From assembly GCA_003612585.1 (NCBI GenBank), contig RAZH01000005.1, positions 124,001-188,000 on the forward strand: 64,000 nt of DNA. The letters are read 5' to 3'. The position numbers and the translations under genes are program-made. Position 1 is the first letter of the stretch, and each line of letters starts with the position of its first letter. The DNA is from a bacterium 1XD42-54. Lineage in GTDB: Bacteria; Bacillota; Clostridia; Lachnospirales; Lachnospiraceae. Of the stretch, positions 18,035 through 26,467 are shown piece after piece. A model generated the notes under the pieces. That model ran no database searches. It was not told the origin of the DNA and was given only the letters and a program-made list of their open reading frames with translations.

Positions 18035-18190
18035 TCAGAGTTTACAGTATTTTGCCCGGTTGGAACCAGAGAGGAATGGCTGGACGCAGACGCATTCCTC
18101 CCCATCGTCCAGAAGAATACAGTTGCCGCCGTCATAGTTACAGCATTCATGTATCAGCTTACGCATCCGGCGGTACTGCGGATAATTCAT
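18035..18190 (-). pseudogene. Cysteine-rich VLP-domain-like protein, truncated
   Basis: 51-residue frame with the signature CCNYDGGNCILLDDGEECVC, characteristic of small cysteine-rich proteins carried on Tn1549/Tn916-like conjugative elements. The normal C-terminal half is replaced by PFLSGSNRAKYCKL. A strong AGGAGG lies before an ATC at 18211 rather than before the ATG at 18190, so the original start may have been lost by mutation. Confidence 0.6.
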
Positions 18191-18226
18191 AACCGGAATC
18201 TGATTGTGGATAAAAACACCTCCTTC

Positions 18227-18456
18227 CTAACAGAAAAAATATCCCTCTGCTATATAGTTCATTTTTGGGGCAAAATGACGGGGGTATTTTGAAAAAATTA
18301 TAAAAAATTCATAATTGCCGTCTGTATAAAACATTTCAAACTCACTTGCAGTCAGTTCAATTTCCTGCCCGCAGACTTCAACTAACCGATACTCCAGGCA
18401 GAAATGTAAAAATCCTGCGTCAATAACAGTTAAAGGTGTTCGATTTATCCAGTTTC
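18227..18456 (-). pseudogene. Winged-helix regulator fragment
   Basis: An open frame without a start codon reads NRTPLTVIDAGFLHFC, LEYRLVEVCGQEIELTASEF and then leaves the family after EMFY. ELTASEFEM is the first part of an OmpR-type winged helix of the orphan regulators found on Firmicutes conjugative elements. The remaining helices and the wing are missing. It abuts the ribosome binding site of the cysteine-rich fragment, so both probably belonged to one ancestral operon. Confidence 0.5.
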
Positions 18457-18609
18457 AATTGGCTTTGTGTTCCTGCATTTGTTTTTTTCTCAAAATCTTT
18501 CCTCACCTATTTATCGTCTTACGGGTGTAAATTTTTCTTTGCTCATATTGGCTATTTTACCCTCACATTCTCAAGCCAGTTTTCCATAGTTTCTTTCATA
18601 GTTCCGGCT

Positions 18610-19197
18610 TCAAAACGCTTTCCTTCCATCCAGCGCATTCAAAAGATAAGCCATATTCCGGCCAAGATTTCTCATGGTTTCCAGACCTTCTCCATCCGAC
18701 TGAACATCCCCCGGCATCTGCCCGTAAGCCATCGGCCAATAGGAAGAACCGACTACAAACATATTTTGCAGCATAAAGAAGTGATTCATGGAATCCAGTG
18801 CGGAAAGTGCGCCGCCTCTGCGTGCTGCCGTAACCGCCGCGCCGACTTTATGTGCGAACAGATTTTCGCTGCGGTTCATATCCGTTACCACCGATGCCCG
18901 TTCCAAAAGCGCCTGCATATTCGCAGACATATTTGCCGTATAAACCGGGGAACCGAGAATGATTCCGTCAGCCTGTGTCATTTTTTCAAAGATTTCCTGA
19001 AACTGATCCTTTTTGTGAACGCAGTTCTTCTTTCCGCTGCAGGCCCAGCAAGCCTTACAAGGCTCCATTATTTTGCCGGAAAGCTGAACCATTTCCGTTT
19101 CAATGCCTTCCTTGTTCAGTTCCTCAAATACGGTATTGATAAGAAGCGCTGTATTTCCATCTTTTCTCGCACTGCCGTTAATCGCTAAAACCTTCAT
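18610..19197 (-). CDS. Flavodoxin-like NADPH-dependent FMN reductase family protein
   Basis: 195-residue flavoprotein of the WrbA/iron-sulfur flavoprotein group: phosphate-binding NGSARKDGNTA, a cysteine pair CKACWACSGKKNC and the flavin loop GSPVYTANMSA. The ATG at 19197 follows AAGGAAATAGAC and is preferred over 19212. The frame ends at GRKAF; reading one base differently continues as GKRFEAGTMKETMENWLEN to a stop at 18552, so a frameshift has probably replaced about 20 C-terminal residues. Confidence 0.82.
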   Translation of the reverse strand: MKVLAINGSARKDGNTALLINTVFEELNKEGIETEMVQLSGKIMEPCKACWACSGKKNCVHKKDQFQEIFEKMTQADGIILGSPVYTANMSANMQALLERASVVTDMNRSENLFAHKVGAAVTAARRGGALSALDSMNHFFMLQNMFVVGSSYWPMAYGQMPGDVQSDGEGLETMRNLGRNMAYLLNALDGRKAF

Positions 19198-19222
19198 GTC
19201 TATTTCCTTCATCTATGTATTT

Positions 19223-20251
19223 TTAATACCAGTCATGCTTTTCGCCGCGGTCAAGGTTATTGATCTGCTCCATTTCCTCCTCTGTCAAAGAGAAATGATA
19301 CAGCTCCGTGTTCTCCTTGATGTGGTCGGGATTACTGGAACCGGGAATTACTACCACGCCTTTTTGCAGGTTCCACCGCAAAATGACCTGTGCGGAAGAT
19401 ACATCGTGCGCTTTTGCAATTTCCGAAATCACCGGATCGCCAAGCAGCTCTGCCGTATATCCCCGTCCGCCCAGCGGATACCAGCCCTGCACCACAATCC
19501 CTAAATCCTGAATAAATGGGATGACATCATTTTCCTGATAGTAGGGATGAATCTCATTCTGCACGAGTGCGGGAACCGTATCCACCTGCGGCAGAAATTC
19601 AGTCAATTCCTCCACATACCAGTTAGACAGACCAATGGAACGAATCGTTCCATCTGCCACAAACTGCTCCATTGCCTTGTATACCTTCACATCATTGCCA
19701 TCCGGGTGGTGCAGGAGCATCATATCCACATAACCGATATTCAGACGATCCAGACACGCCTGAATGGACTGCTCCGGGTTTTCCATTTCACTGCCCGGAT
19801 AGATTTTTGTGATAATGAAAATGTCCTCCCGCTGAATGATCCCCTCATCGATTGCCTCCCGGATTGCCTGACCGATTTCCTCCTCATTGCCGTATGCAGA
19901 GGCGGTATCAATAAGACGCACGCCGCTGCTCAGCGCAGATTTTACAGCATTGATACATTCATCCCCGTGAAGACTGTAGGTTCCAAGCCCATTGATCGGC
20001 ATCTCATAGCCGCTGTTCAGCATGACTGTCTTTGTTTCAAAATCAAATTCTGCTTTCACAGTCGTTTCCTCCTCCGTGTCTGTTGCAGCACTCTCAGTAG
20101 GTGCCGCTTCTTCACTTTCCTGCGCTCTTTCTGCCACTTTAGATGTTTCTATATTTCCGGCAGCGTCCGTTTCCGTCTGTACGGTCTGGCCACAAGCCGT
20201 CACAGAGAATACCAACGACAGAAGAAGCGCAAGGCTAACTATTTTTTTCAT
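19223..20251 (-). CDS. Aldo/keto reductase with lipoprotein signal
   Basis: 342 residues. An N-terminal signal (MKKIVSLALLLSLVFSVTAC, Cys20) and an acidic Thr/Glu linker to about residue 65 precede a complete AKR barrel. The catalytic tetrad is visible: Asp115 and Tyr120 in DTASAYGN, Lys149 in ITKIYP, His181 in LLHHPDGND; the cofactor segment VIPGSSNPDHIKEN is near the end. An extracytoplasmic AKR is odd, because these enzymes use cytosolic NAD(P)H. It lies downstream of and overlaps the acetyltransferase gene by 17 bases. Confidence 0.85.
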   Translation of the reverse strand: MKKIVSLALLLSLVFSVTACGQTVQTETDAAGNIETSKVAERAQESEEAAPTESAATDTEEETTVKAEFDFETKTVMLNSGYEMPINGLGTYSLHGDECINAVKSALSSGVRLIDTASAYGNEEEIGQAIREAIDEGIIQREDIFIITKIYPGSEMENPEQSIQACLDRLNIGYVDMMLLHHPDGNDVKVYKAMEQFVADGTIRSIGLSNWYVEELTEFLPQVDTVPALVQNEIHPYYQENDVIPFIQDLGIVVQGWYPLGGRGYTAELLGDPVISEIAKAHDVSSAQVILRWNLQKGVVVIPGSSNPDHIKENTELYHFSLTEEEMEQINNLDRGEKHDWY

Positions 20252-20897
20252 GTACATCCTCCTCAACGGAATCGTTTCTTACGGTTTTAAGTACCCTTGC
20301 AGGCACACCGCCCACCACAGTATAAGGCGGAACATCCTTTATCACTACGGCTCCTGCCGCCACCACAGCCCATTCCCCAATCGTTACGCCGGGCAGGATC
20401 GTGGCGTTTGAGCCAATCCAGACATGGCTTTCTATGGTGATCGGCGCATAATGATTTTTACGGTTCTTTGCCGGATCAAGGTCATGGTTAATGGTTGCAA
20501 GCACTACATTGTGTCCAATGAAAGAACCGTCCCCAATGATAATGCCGCCTTGATCCTGAAAATGGCAGCCGGAATTGATAAACACATCTTTTCCAATCGA
20601 GATATTTTTTCCGAAGTCCGTGTAAAACGGTGGGAATAAGCGAAATGTATCGTCAATCTTTTTTCCTGTGAGCCGTTCCATAAGCTCCCGCAATTCTGCC
20701 GGAGTATGGTAACGGTTGTTCATTTCCATCCCGATCTGGATTGCCTCCTGAAAAAGCGTGTTTGCGTATGCGTCCCGCTCTGGGTTTTCTACTGCTGATT
20801 CCCCAAACCCTTTGATTACTTCCTCCACTGTCAAATTCAATTCGCCTCCCTGTGTGTAAATACGGATTTCATCGTTCACTCCATCTCTTTTTCCCAT
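20235..20897 (-). CDS. Sugar O-acetyltransferase (left-handed beta-helix, maltose/galactoside type)
   Basis: Transfers acetyl from acetyl-CoA to sugars in this family. The 220-residue protein has an N-terminal maltose-acetyltransferase-like helical segment (NRYHTPAELRELMERLTGK) and hexapeptide repeats with catalytic His in TINHDLDPA, HVWIGSNATILPGVTIG and a GGVPARVLK end. The first 15 residues or so (MGKRDGVND) overlap the stop of the hydrolase chimera by 22 bases, so the true start may be internal. Confidence 0.85.
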   Translation of the reverse strand: MGKRDGVNDEIRIYTQGGELNLTVEEVIKGFGESAVENPERDAYANTLFQEAIQIGMEMNNRYHTPAELRELMERLTGKKIDDTFRLFPPFYTDFGKNISIGKDVFINSGCHFQDQGGIIIGDGSFIGHNVVLATINHDLDPAKNRKNHYAPITIESHVWIGSNATILPGVTIGEWAVVAAGAVVIKDVPPYTVVGGVPARVLKTVRNDSVEEDVHEKNS

Positions 20898-21937
20898 TCC
20901 CGCAGGGTGTGTACGCCGGTTTCATCGCCCAGATGATTTCCAAACACCTGATCCCCTCCGGCAGCGCCAGCGCCCCAAGCCCAGGCTCCTAATGCGATTT
21001 TCGGTATTGTTGTATTCATTGTATCGGCCTCTGGTATAATCAGCAGCTCCTTCGGTTCCACTGCAGCTTTGTACGCATCCTCCGAATAATAGCGAGAGTG
21101 TGCATTTTCCCCGGCGACCATCAAAATCGGTCTGGGCGAAACTTCCTTAATGTTTGTCATCAGCGGGAAGTTCCAGAAAGCCACCGGCATAGTAGCCGTC
21201 CATGAAGAAACAAAATTGACTGCGCGAGGATGACGGGCGCGTTTATAATAATAGTTGTAAAACGCCGCAAACACAGCATCAGCCTCCTCCGGCAATTCAG
21301 CCGGGACTTCCATAACGTCGGTCAGCGGTTCACCTGTCTCGTCAAAGCCGATTTCGTGATTGCCGAGTGCAAAAGCGCCGTTTTTTGCATCCTTCCAACG
21401 CTGATTGCTAAGATATTCTTTTATTTTGTTACGCTGCTCCTCGGTATAATAATCCATGTGGCCACGGCTCATATCGCGAGACATATCGTACATGGACATG
21501 GTTGCTACGGCCTTTATACGGGTATCTGTTCCGGCAGCGGTGATCGCCATGCCGGACAGACCGCAGATTCCGATCACACCGATACGGTTCCGGTCTACAA
21601 AGTCCAGTAATCCGATGTAATCAACAGCAGCACTGTAATCCTCAGTAAAAATATCGGGAGAAGCAGTATTGCGGACAGAGCCGCCGCTTTCTCCTCCAAA
21701 AGAGGGATCAAACGCCAATGCCACAAATCCATAAGTAGCCATCTGTTGTGCATACAGACCGGAAGCCTGTTCCTTTACCGCTCCAAAGGGACCTGCCACA
21801 ATAATCGCAGGATTTTTTTGTGCCGGATAATTTTCCGGCAGGTAAAGGTCTCCTGCCAGTTCAATTCCATAGCGGTTCTGAAAGCGAACCTTTTTCATTT
21901 CAATATTCCAATAAATTTCAAATGTTCTGGTATCCAT
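20876..21937 (-). CDS. Alpha/beta hydrolase fused to aldo/keto reductase remnants
   Basis: 353 residues. Residues 1 to about 305 are a DLH-like alpha/beta hydrolase (IIVAGPFGAVKEQ, GICGLSGMAITAAG, MYDMSRDMSRG, RPILMVAGENAHSR). The last 47 residues are foreign: MNTTIPKIALGAWAWG then GGDQVFGNHL is the N-terminus of an aldo/keto reductase, joined to GVHTLREWEKEM, which resembles an AKR C-terminus. The hydrolase catalytic-His region after LLIIPEAD has been lost. Start ATG 21937 after AAGGAG. Activity doubtful. Confidence 0.78.
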   Translation of the reverse strand: MDTRTFEIYWNIEMKKVRFQNRYGIELAGDLYLPENYPAQKNPAIIVAGPFGAVKEQASGLYAQQMATYGFVALAFDPSFGGESGGSVRNTASPDIFTEDYSAAVDYIGLLDFVDRNRIGVIGICGLSGMAITAAGTDTRIKAVATMSMYDMSRDMSRGHMDYYTEEQRNKIKEYLSNQRWKDAKNGAFALGNHEIGFDETGEPLTDVMEVPAELPEEADAVFAAFYNYYYKRARHPRAVNFVSSWTATMPVAFWNFPLMTNIKEVSPRPILMVAGENAHSRYYSEDAYKAAVEPKELLIIPEADTMNTTIPKIALGAWAWGAGAAGGDQVFGNHLGDETGVHTLREWEKEME

Positions 21938-21965
21938 CGTCATTTCTCCTTTACAAAGTTATACC

Positions 21966-22142
21966 TTATCGCGCAGCGCCCGCTTCGGAGAAGCCTGCGT
22001 TTGCGAGTGCCCGGATGGGGAGCGTATCACAGTAACGGCCATCCTCTATAAGCGCCATACACTGTTCGGTTGTTTTCGTATCGCAGCCAGCATCGATTAA
22101 GTTTTGATAAATGCTTCCATACACATCGTTTGCCTCTGCCAT
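21966..22142 (-). CDS. Small protein, probably truncated regulator-associated family
   Basis: 58 residues. The first two thirds (DVYGSIYQNLIDAGCDTKTT, EQCMALIEDGRYCDTLPI) look like the start of a longer Clostridia protein of unknown function commonly placed beside hydrolase/reductase genes. The tail (RALANAGFSEAGAAR) is unrelated, which suggests a deletion joint. The start follows AAGAAGGTAAGAG, 24 bases after the -10 of a good promoter. It heads the hydrolase/acetyltransferase/AKR operon. Confidence 0.5.
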   Translation of the reverse strand: MAEANDVYGSIYQNLIDAGCDTKTTEQCMALIEDGRYCDTLPIRALANAGFSEAGAAR

Positions 22143-22165
22143 CTCTCTTACCTTCTTCTGGACTC

Positions 22166-22194
22166 ATTATAAAACCGTCGCAGTTGAATATCAA
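22166..22194 (-). promoter_or_regulatory. Promoter of the hydrolase operon, divergent from LysR
   Basis: Minus strand -35 TTGATA (22189-22194) and -10 TATAAT (22166-22171), spacing 17. The divergent arrangement suggests that the LysR protein controls it. Confidence 0.7.
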
Positions 22195-22221
22195 ATACAT
22201 ATAAAGAATGGTTTTACATAC

Positions 22222-22250
22222 TTGAAAGGTATGAGAGTTTTTGATACAAT
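22222..22250 (+). promoter_or_regulatory. Promoter of the LysR-family gene
   Basis: -35 TTGAAA (22222-22227) and -10 TACAAT (22245-22250), spacing 17, followed by the ribosome binding site AAAAGGAG at 22266-22273. Confidence 0.68.
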
Positions 22251-22282
22251 AGGAGACATCAATCCAAAAGGAGATCGCAAAT

Positions 22283-23170
22283 TTGGATATTCGGGTATTG
22301 CAATATTTTCTCGCCGTAGCGCGAGAAGAAAGTATTACGAAAGCTGCGGAAGCCCTGCAAATGACACAGCCGCCGCTTTCCAGACAACTGAAAGATTTAG
22401 AACAAGAAGTTGGAAAACAACTGCTCATCCGGGGGAGCAAAAAGGTCACACTAACCGAGGACGGGATGCTGCTGCGTAAACGAGCAGAAGAAATGATTGA
22501 CCTTATGGAAAAAACAAAGGCGGAACTTAGCAGCTCTAACGAAAATATCAACGGAGAAATTTATATCGGTGGCGGCGAAACCGATGCGATTTCCTTTTTT
22601 GCACAGGCAGCCGCAACATTGCAGAAGGAACACCCACTGATCCATTACCACATTTACAGCGGCGATGCCGGTATCGTAACAGAAAAAATAGATAAAGGGC
22701 TGATTGATTTCGGTTTATTGATCGGCCCCTTTGATGTGACAAAATACGATTACATGAGACTTCCTATGACCGACACATGGGGCGTATTGATGCGAAAAGA
22801 CAGCCCGCTGGCTGAAAAGGAATCTGTCTGCGCGGAGGATTTGTGGGACAAGCCTCTGATCTTATCCCATCAGGCATCCATCAGCAGTGAAATGATTTCG
22901 TGGCTGAAAAAAGACGTCAGCAAGCTCAATGTTGTTATGACTTATGACCTGATTTATAATGCTTCTCATTTTGTAAGGAAAGGACTCGGTTATGTGATTG
23001 CATTAGATAAACTTATCAATACCACCGGCGACAGCGAGCTTTGTTTCAGACCGTTATACCCGCGTATGGAAGCCAAATTGTGTATTGTCTGGAAAAAGTA
23101 TCAAGTTTTTTCAAGGGCTTCCAATGAATTTTTGAGCCAGCTAAAAAGAGAGTGGGGAGCAGAGCAATAA
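22283..23170 (+). CDS. LysR-family transcriptional regulator
   Basis: 295 residues. N-terminal winged helix (LQYFLAVAREESITKAAEAL, QMTQPPLSRQLKDLEQEVG) and a two-lobed effector domain (GGGETDAISFFAQAA, LIDFGLLIGPFDVTKYD). The start is a TTG at 22283, nine bases after AAAAGGAG; no ATG fits. It is divergent from the hydrolase/acetyltransferase/AKR genes, its likely target. Confidence 0.9.
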   Translation: MDIRVLQYFLAVAREESITKAAEALQMTQPPLSRQLKDLEQEVGKQLLIRGSKKVTLTEDGMLLRKRAEEMIDLMEKTKAELSSSNENINGEIYIGGGETDAISFFAQAAATLQKEHPLIHYHIYSGDAGIVTEKIDKGLIDFGLLIGPFDVTKYDYMRLPMTDTWGVLMRKDSPLAEKESVCAEDLWDKPLILSHQASISSEMISWLKKDVSKLNVVMTYDLIYNASHFVRKGLGYVIALDKLINTTGDSELCFRPLYPRMEAKLCIVWKKYQVFSRASNEFLSQLKREWGAEQ

Positions 23171-23264
23171 TTTTTGTGTTTATATAGTATACAAAAAGCT
23201 GGCTTGTTCTGAGTTCCTGATACTACTGGCAAGCAATGTATCTTTACGTAAAAGCTGCCCATAC

Positions 23265-23291
23265 GCAGAAATTTCGTAAACGAATTTCTGC
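23265..23291. repeat. Inverted repeat GCAGAAATTTCGT/ACGAATTTCTGC
   Basis: Near-perfect 12-bp arms around a 2-base centre, about 95 bases after the LysR stop, with no T-run. The rest of 23171-23402 holds no gene I can support. Confidence 0.5.
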
Positions 23292-23402
23292 ATAATGCTT
23301 GTTGGTGACATGTCCCCAAGCCCCTGAAATCATTGCCGTGGGCAATGGCTGCGCGTTCCGTTGGAACACTGAAAAAGTTATATTTGCTATTTTGAAAAGA
23401 GA

Positions 23403-23444
23403 AAAACTGCTATGCAATCGGCGAACCTTTTGCATAGCAGTTTT
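23403..23444 (-). terminator. Terminator of the rpmJ-to-rplQ transcription unit
   Basis: Perfect 15-bp stem AAAACTGCTATGCAA / TTGCATAGCAGTTTT with a 12-base loop; a T-run follows on the minus strand. It ends the ribosomal unit 48 bases after the rplQ stop. Confidence 0.88.
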
Positions 23445-23491
23445 CTGTTTTTGTTTCGTATCATATAGCGCGAACTGCGCCAGTTTTATTT

Positions 23492-24028
23492 TTATACCAG
23501 CTCAAGAACTACTTCCATCGCTGCATCACCTTTACGCTGGCCGATCTTTACGATTCTTGTGTAACCACCGTTGCGGCTTGCATACTTCGGTCCGATCTCA
23601 TCGAAAAGCTTTGCTACAAGATCAACTTCCTTTGTGTTTTTCTTCTTGCCAGCAGCTTCTGTCGGAACCTCTTTTACCGGATAAAGAACCTTCAACATCT
23701 GACGACGTGCATGCAGTCTGCTCGGCTTATCCTTTTTGATTTCCTTCTGTACTTCATCGTATACGGTAACTTTCTTGCCGTCTACCACTTCTTTTACTCT
23801 CTTGCCGTCTTTATCTTTGCGTGCAACCTTTGCAGTAACAGTAACTGTCTCATAATTGTCTTTCTCTCTTACTGCCATAGCAATAATGCCTTCTGCAATT
23901 TTACGCACTTCTTTTGCTTTGGATTCTGTTGTAACAATTTTGCCTCTGTAAAGCAGAGCTGTTACCTGATTGCGAAGCAGAGCCTTTCTCTGATCTGCGG
24001 TTCTGCTGAGTTTTCTATAACCTGACAT
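23492..24028 (-). CDS. rplQ: 50S ribosomal protein L17
   Basis: Large-subunit protein, last gene of the alpha operon. 178 residues: the standard L17 N-terminus (GYRKLSRTADQRKALLRNQ) and C-terminus (RNGGYTRIVKIGQRKGDAAM) enclose an extra charged insert at about residues 60-125 (ARKDKDGKRVKEVVDGKK, then KKKNTKEV), against about 120 residues in most bacteria. The long form is typical of Lachnospiraceae. ecfA1, its usual next neighbour, is not adjacent. Confidence 0.96.
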   Translation of the reverse strand: MSGYRKLSRTADQRKALLRNQVTALLYRGKIVTTESKAKEVRKIAEGIIAMAVREKDNYETVTVTAKVARKDKDGKRVKEVVDGKKVTVYDEVQKEIKKDKPSRLHARRQMLKVLYPVKEVPTEAAGKKKNTKEVDLVAKLFDEIGPKYASRNGGYTRIVKIGQRKGDAAMEVVLELV

Positions 24029-24119
24029 TTCTATTTTCCTCCATTCCGGAACACATCACCACGCTCTTCGGTCTTACTGGGGATATGCTTTCTAGTCCAT
24101 CGTGTAATCTTTCACCAGC

Positions 24120-25079
24120 TTACTCGTCGCTCGGATTCAGCGAGAGTCCAAGCTCTTTCAGCTTGCCAAGTACTTCTTCCAGAGATTTACGGCCCAGATT
24201 ACGAACCTTCATCATATCTTCGGAAGTTCTGTTGCAAAGCTCTTCTACGGTATTGATGCCTGCACGCTTCAGACAGTTGAAAGAACGTACGGAAAGCTCC
24301 AGCTCATCAATGTTCATCTCAAGAACTTTTTCTTTCTCGTTGTCTTCCTTCTCAATCATAACCTCTGCCGATTTTGCATTCTCGGAAAGGTCAATGAACA
24401 GACTTAAATGCTCGCTCAATACCTTCGCAGCAAGGCTGACAGCCTCGTCCGGCTCCAGCGTTGCATTTGTATATACATCCAAAGTCAGCTTATCATAGTC
24501 GGTAATCTGACCTACACGCGTATTCTCTACAGTCAGGTTCACGCGCTCAACCGGTGTGTAAATTGCATCGACTGCAATCACACCAATCGGCATATCCTCT
24601 GACTTGCCTTTGTCAGCACTGATGTACCCGCGGCCATTTGTAATCGTAAGCTCCATATAAAGCTTGCTGTCTGCACCGCCGTTCAGCGTCGCGATTACCT
24701 GGTCCGGATTCATGATCTCAATGTCCTGATCCACCTGGATATCCGCCGCTGTTACCACACCTTCGCCTTCAAATTCAATATACGCAATTTTGGCTTCATT
24801 CGTCTCACTGGTGTTTTTGATCGCCAGCGATTTAATATTCATAATAATCTCTGTAACGTCTTCTTTCACGCCAGGAATAGAGCTGAATTCATGCAGTACG
24901 CCTTCGATTTTAACCTGGCTGACAGCAGCTCCCGGCAGAGAAGAAAGCATGATTCTTCTCAGAGAATTTCCCAGGGTCGTACCGTAGCCTCTCTCAAGAG
25001 GTTCCACTACAAATCTTCCGTATCTTTTATCCTCTGACATTTCTGCAATTTCAATTTTGGGTCTGTTGAAATCGAACAC
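24120..25079 (-). CDS. rpoA: DNA-directed RNA polymerase subunit alpha
   Basis: 319 residues: N-terminal assembly domain ([31 protein letters not shown]) and C-terminal domain ([35 protein letters not shown]). The start is a GTG at 25079 preceded by AAGGAGGGGCGAAATA. It is separated from rpsD by an unusually long 326-base spacer. Confidence 0.97.
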   Translation of the reverse strand: MFDFNRPKIEIAEMSEDKRYGRFVVEPLERGYGTTLGNSLRRIMLSSLPGAAVSQVKIEGVLHEFSSIPGVKEDVTEIIMNIKSLAIKNTSETNEAKIAYIEFEGEGVVTAADIQVDQDIEIMNPDQVIATLNGGADSKLYMELTITNGRGYISADKGKSEDMPIGVIAVDAIYTPVERVNLTVENTRVGQITDYDKLTLDVYTNATLEPDEAVSLAAKVLSEHLSLFIDLSENAKSAEVMIEKEDNEKEKVLEMNIDELELSVRSFNCLKRAGINTVEELCNRTSEDMMKVRNLGRKSLEEVLGKLKELGLSLNPSDE

Positions 25080-25327
25080 TATTTCGCCCCTCCTTAACTG
25101 GGTTTGCTTTTTTGAGGGAGTTACATATACTAAAATATAGGCCGCCATACACCCTCGATCTTGCTTCGCGTTCTCGAGCTTGACGAATATAATCGCCGTG
25201 TCCCCGCCGAATTTCTTCGTCGTACACCTTCGATTCCGCTTCGCTCCATCTGCGCAACACGCTTTCACACTAGGCTCGAAAACACCTCACCAAGTGTTCC
25301 ATGTGTCAGGCGCGGGCTTCGCCCTAT

Positions 25328-25384
25328 AAAATCACCGGCTGACAAAAATGTACGTAAACGCACATTTTGTCTCCCGCTGATTTT
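25328..25384 (-). other. Long hairpin in the rpsD-rpoA spacer
   Basis: Arms AAAATCA (25328-25334) / TGATTTT (25378-25384) and GACAAAAATGT (25341-25351) / ACATTTTGTC (25362-25371), with CGG/CCG between them, form one extended stem with a 10-base loop. A smaller hairpin GGGCttcGCCC lies beside it at 25314-25324. The remainder of the spacer (25080-25313) holds no gene I can support. Confidence 0.6.
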
Positions 25385-25405
25385 GCACGGCTCATGCCTA
25401 CACGA

Positions 25406-25999
25406 CTATTTTGAATACAACTCGACGATAAGCACTTCGTTTACCGGAACGTCGATGGCTTCACGGCTCGGAAGCTCTTTTACAGTTCCTCTCAATGCTT
25501 CTGCATCTACATCCAGCCATTCCGGAACAAGGCGTCCGCCTGTTGTCTCGAGAATGTCTTTGTATCTCTGAGAACCTTTGCATTTCTCTTTGATTTCGAT
25601 TGTATCGCCTGCCTTGATCAAGTAGGACGGAATATTCACCTGCTTGCCGTTTACAAGAACGTGTTTGTGGTCAACGATCTGTCTTGCTTCTCTTCTTGTT
25701 CTTGCAAAACCAAGACGGAATACTACGTTGTCCAGACGGCTCTCCAGAAGTACCATCAGGTTTGTACCTGTCTGTCCCTGCATTCTGTCGGCTTTCTTGT
25801 AGTAGTTACGGAACGGTTTCTCTAACACGCCGTAGATGAATTTTGCTTTCTGTTTTTCGCGAAGCTGAAGGCCGTACTCGCTTACCTTACGATTCGCACG
25901 CTTTAACTCTCTGTTGGATTTTTTATCTATTCCTAAATAAATCGGATCAAGACCAAGTGATCTGCATCTTTTAAGAACAGGAACTCTGTTAACTGCCAT
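25406..25999 (-). CDS. rpsD: 30S ribosomal protein S4
   Basis: Primary 16S rRNA-binding protein, 197 residues: N-terminal region with RCRSLGLDP and an S4 RNA-binding domain ([39 protein letters not shown]). The zinc-ribbon cysteines of the C+ form are absent. In the alpha operon, 19 bases after rpsK. Confidence 0.96.
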   Translation of the reverse strand: MAVNRVPVLKRCRSLGLDPIYLGIDKKSNRELKRANRKVSEYGLQLREKQKAKFIYGVLEKPFRNYYKKADRMQGQTGTNLMVLLESRLDNVVFRLGFARTRREARQIVDHKHVLVNGKQVNIPSYLIKAGDTIEIKEKCKGSQRYKDILETTGGRLVPEWLDVDAEALRGTVKELPSREAIDVPVNEVLIVELYSK

Positions 26000-26018
26000 C
26001 TCTATTAGACCTCCCTGA

Positions 26019-26417
26019 TTAGACTCTTCTGCGTTTTGGCGGACGACATCCGTTGTGCGGTACCGGCGTTACGTCGCGGATACTGATTACTTCAAGACCA
26101 TTTGCGGAAAGCGCACGAATTGCTGCTTCTCTTCCTGAACCCGGTCCTTTTACGAATACGTCTACTGTCTTTAAACCATGTACTAACGCTGCCTTTGTAG
26201 CAGTTTCTGCAGCCATCTGTGCTGCATACGGAGTAGATTTCCTTGAACCTCTAAATCCAAGACCACCGGCACTTGCCCATGATAAAGCATTTCCCTGTGC
26301 ATCCGTCAAAGTAACGATTGTATTGTTGAAGGATGACTGGATATGTGCCTGTCCACGTTCAACGTTTTTCTTAACGCGCTTTTTTGTCACTTTCTTTGTA
26401 ACTTTTTTAGCTGCCAT
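26019..26417 (-). CDS. rpsK: 30S ribosomal protein S11
   Basis: 132 residues; typical basic N-terminus ([19 protein letters not shown]), core [19 protein letters not shown] and C-terminus [18 protein letters not shown]. Between rpsM and rpsD as in the canonical alpha operon. Confidence 0.97.
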   Translation of the reverse strand: MAAKKVTKKVTKKRVKKNVERGQAHIQSSFNNTIVTLTDAQGNALSWASAGGLGFRGSRKSTPYAAQMAAETATKAALVHGLKTVDVFVKGPGSGREAAIRALSANGLEVISIRDVTPVPHNGCRPPKRRRV

Positions 26418-26467
26418 AATCTAAACTAACCTACTTTCTTCTTAATTTTTACGGGTATGTTAACTGC

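Noticed and set aside
18035-18456. Active conjugative element
   Set aside because: Only truncated accessory genes are present; no relaxase, coupling protein, replication or integrase gene remains.
25051-25260. 69-codon minus-strand frame in the rpoA leader
   Set aside because: Arg/Glu-rich and overlapping the rpoA start region; better explained as structured spacer sequence.
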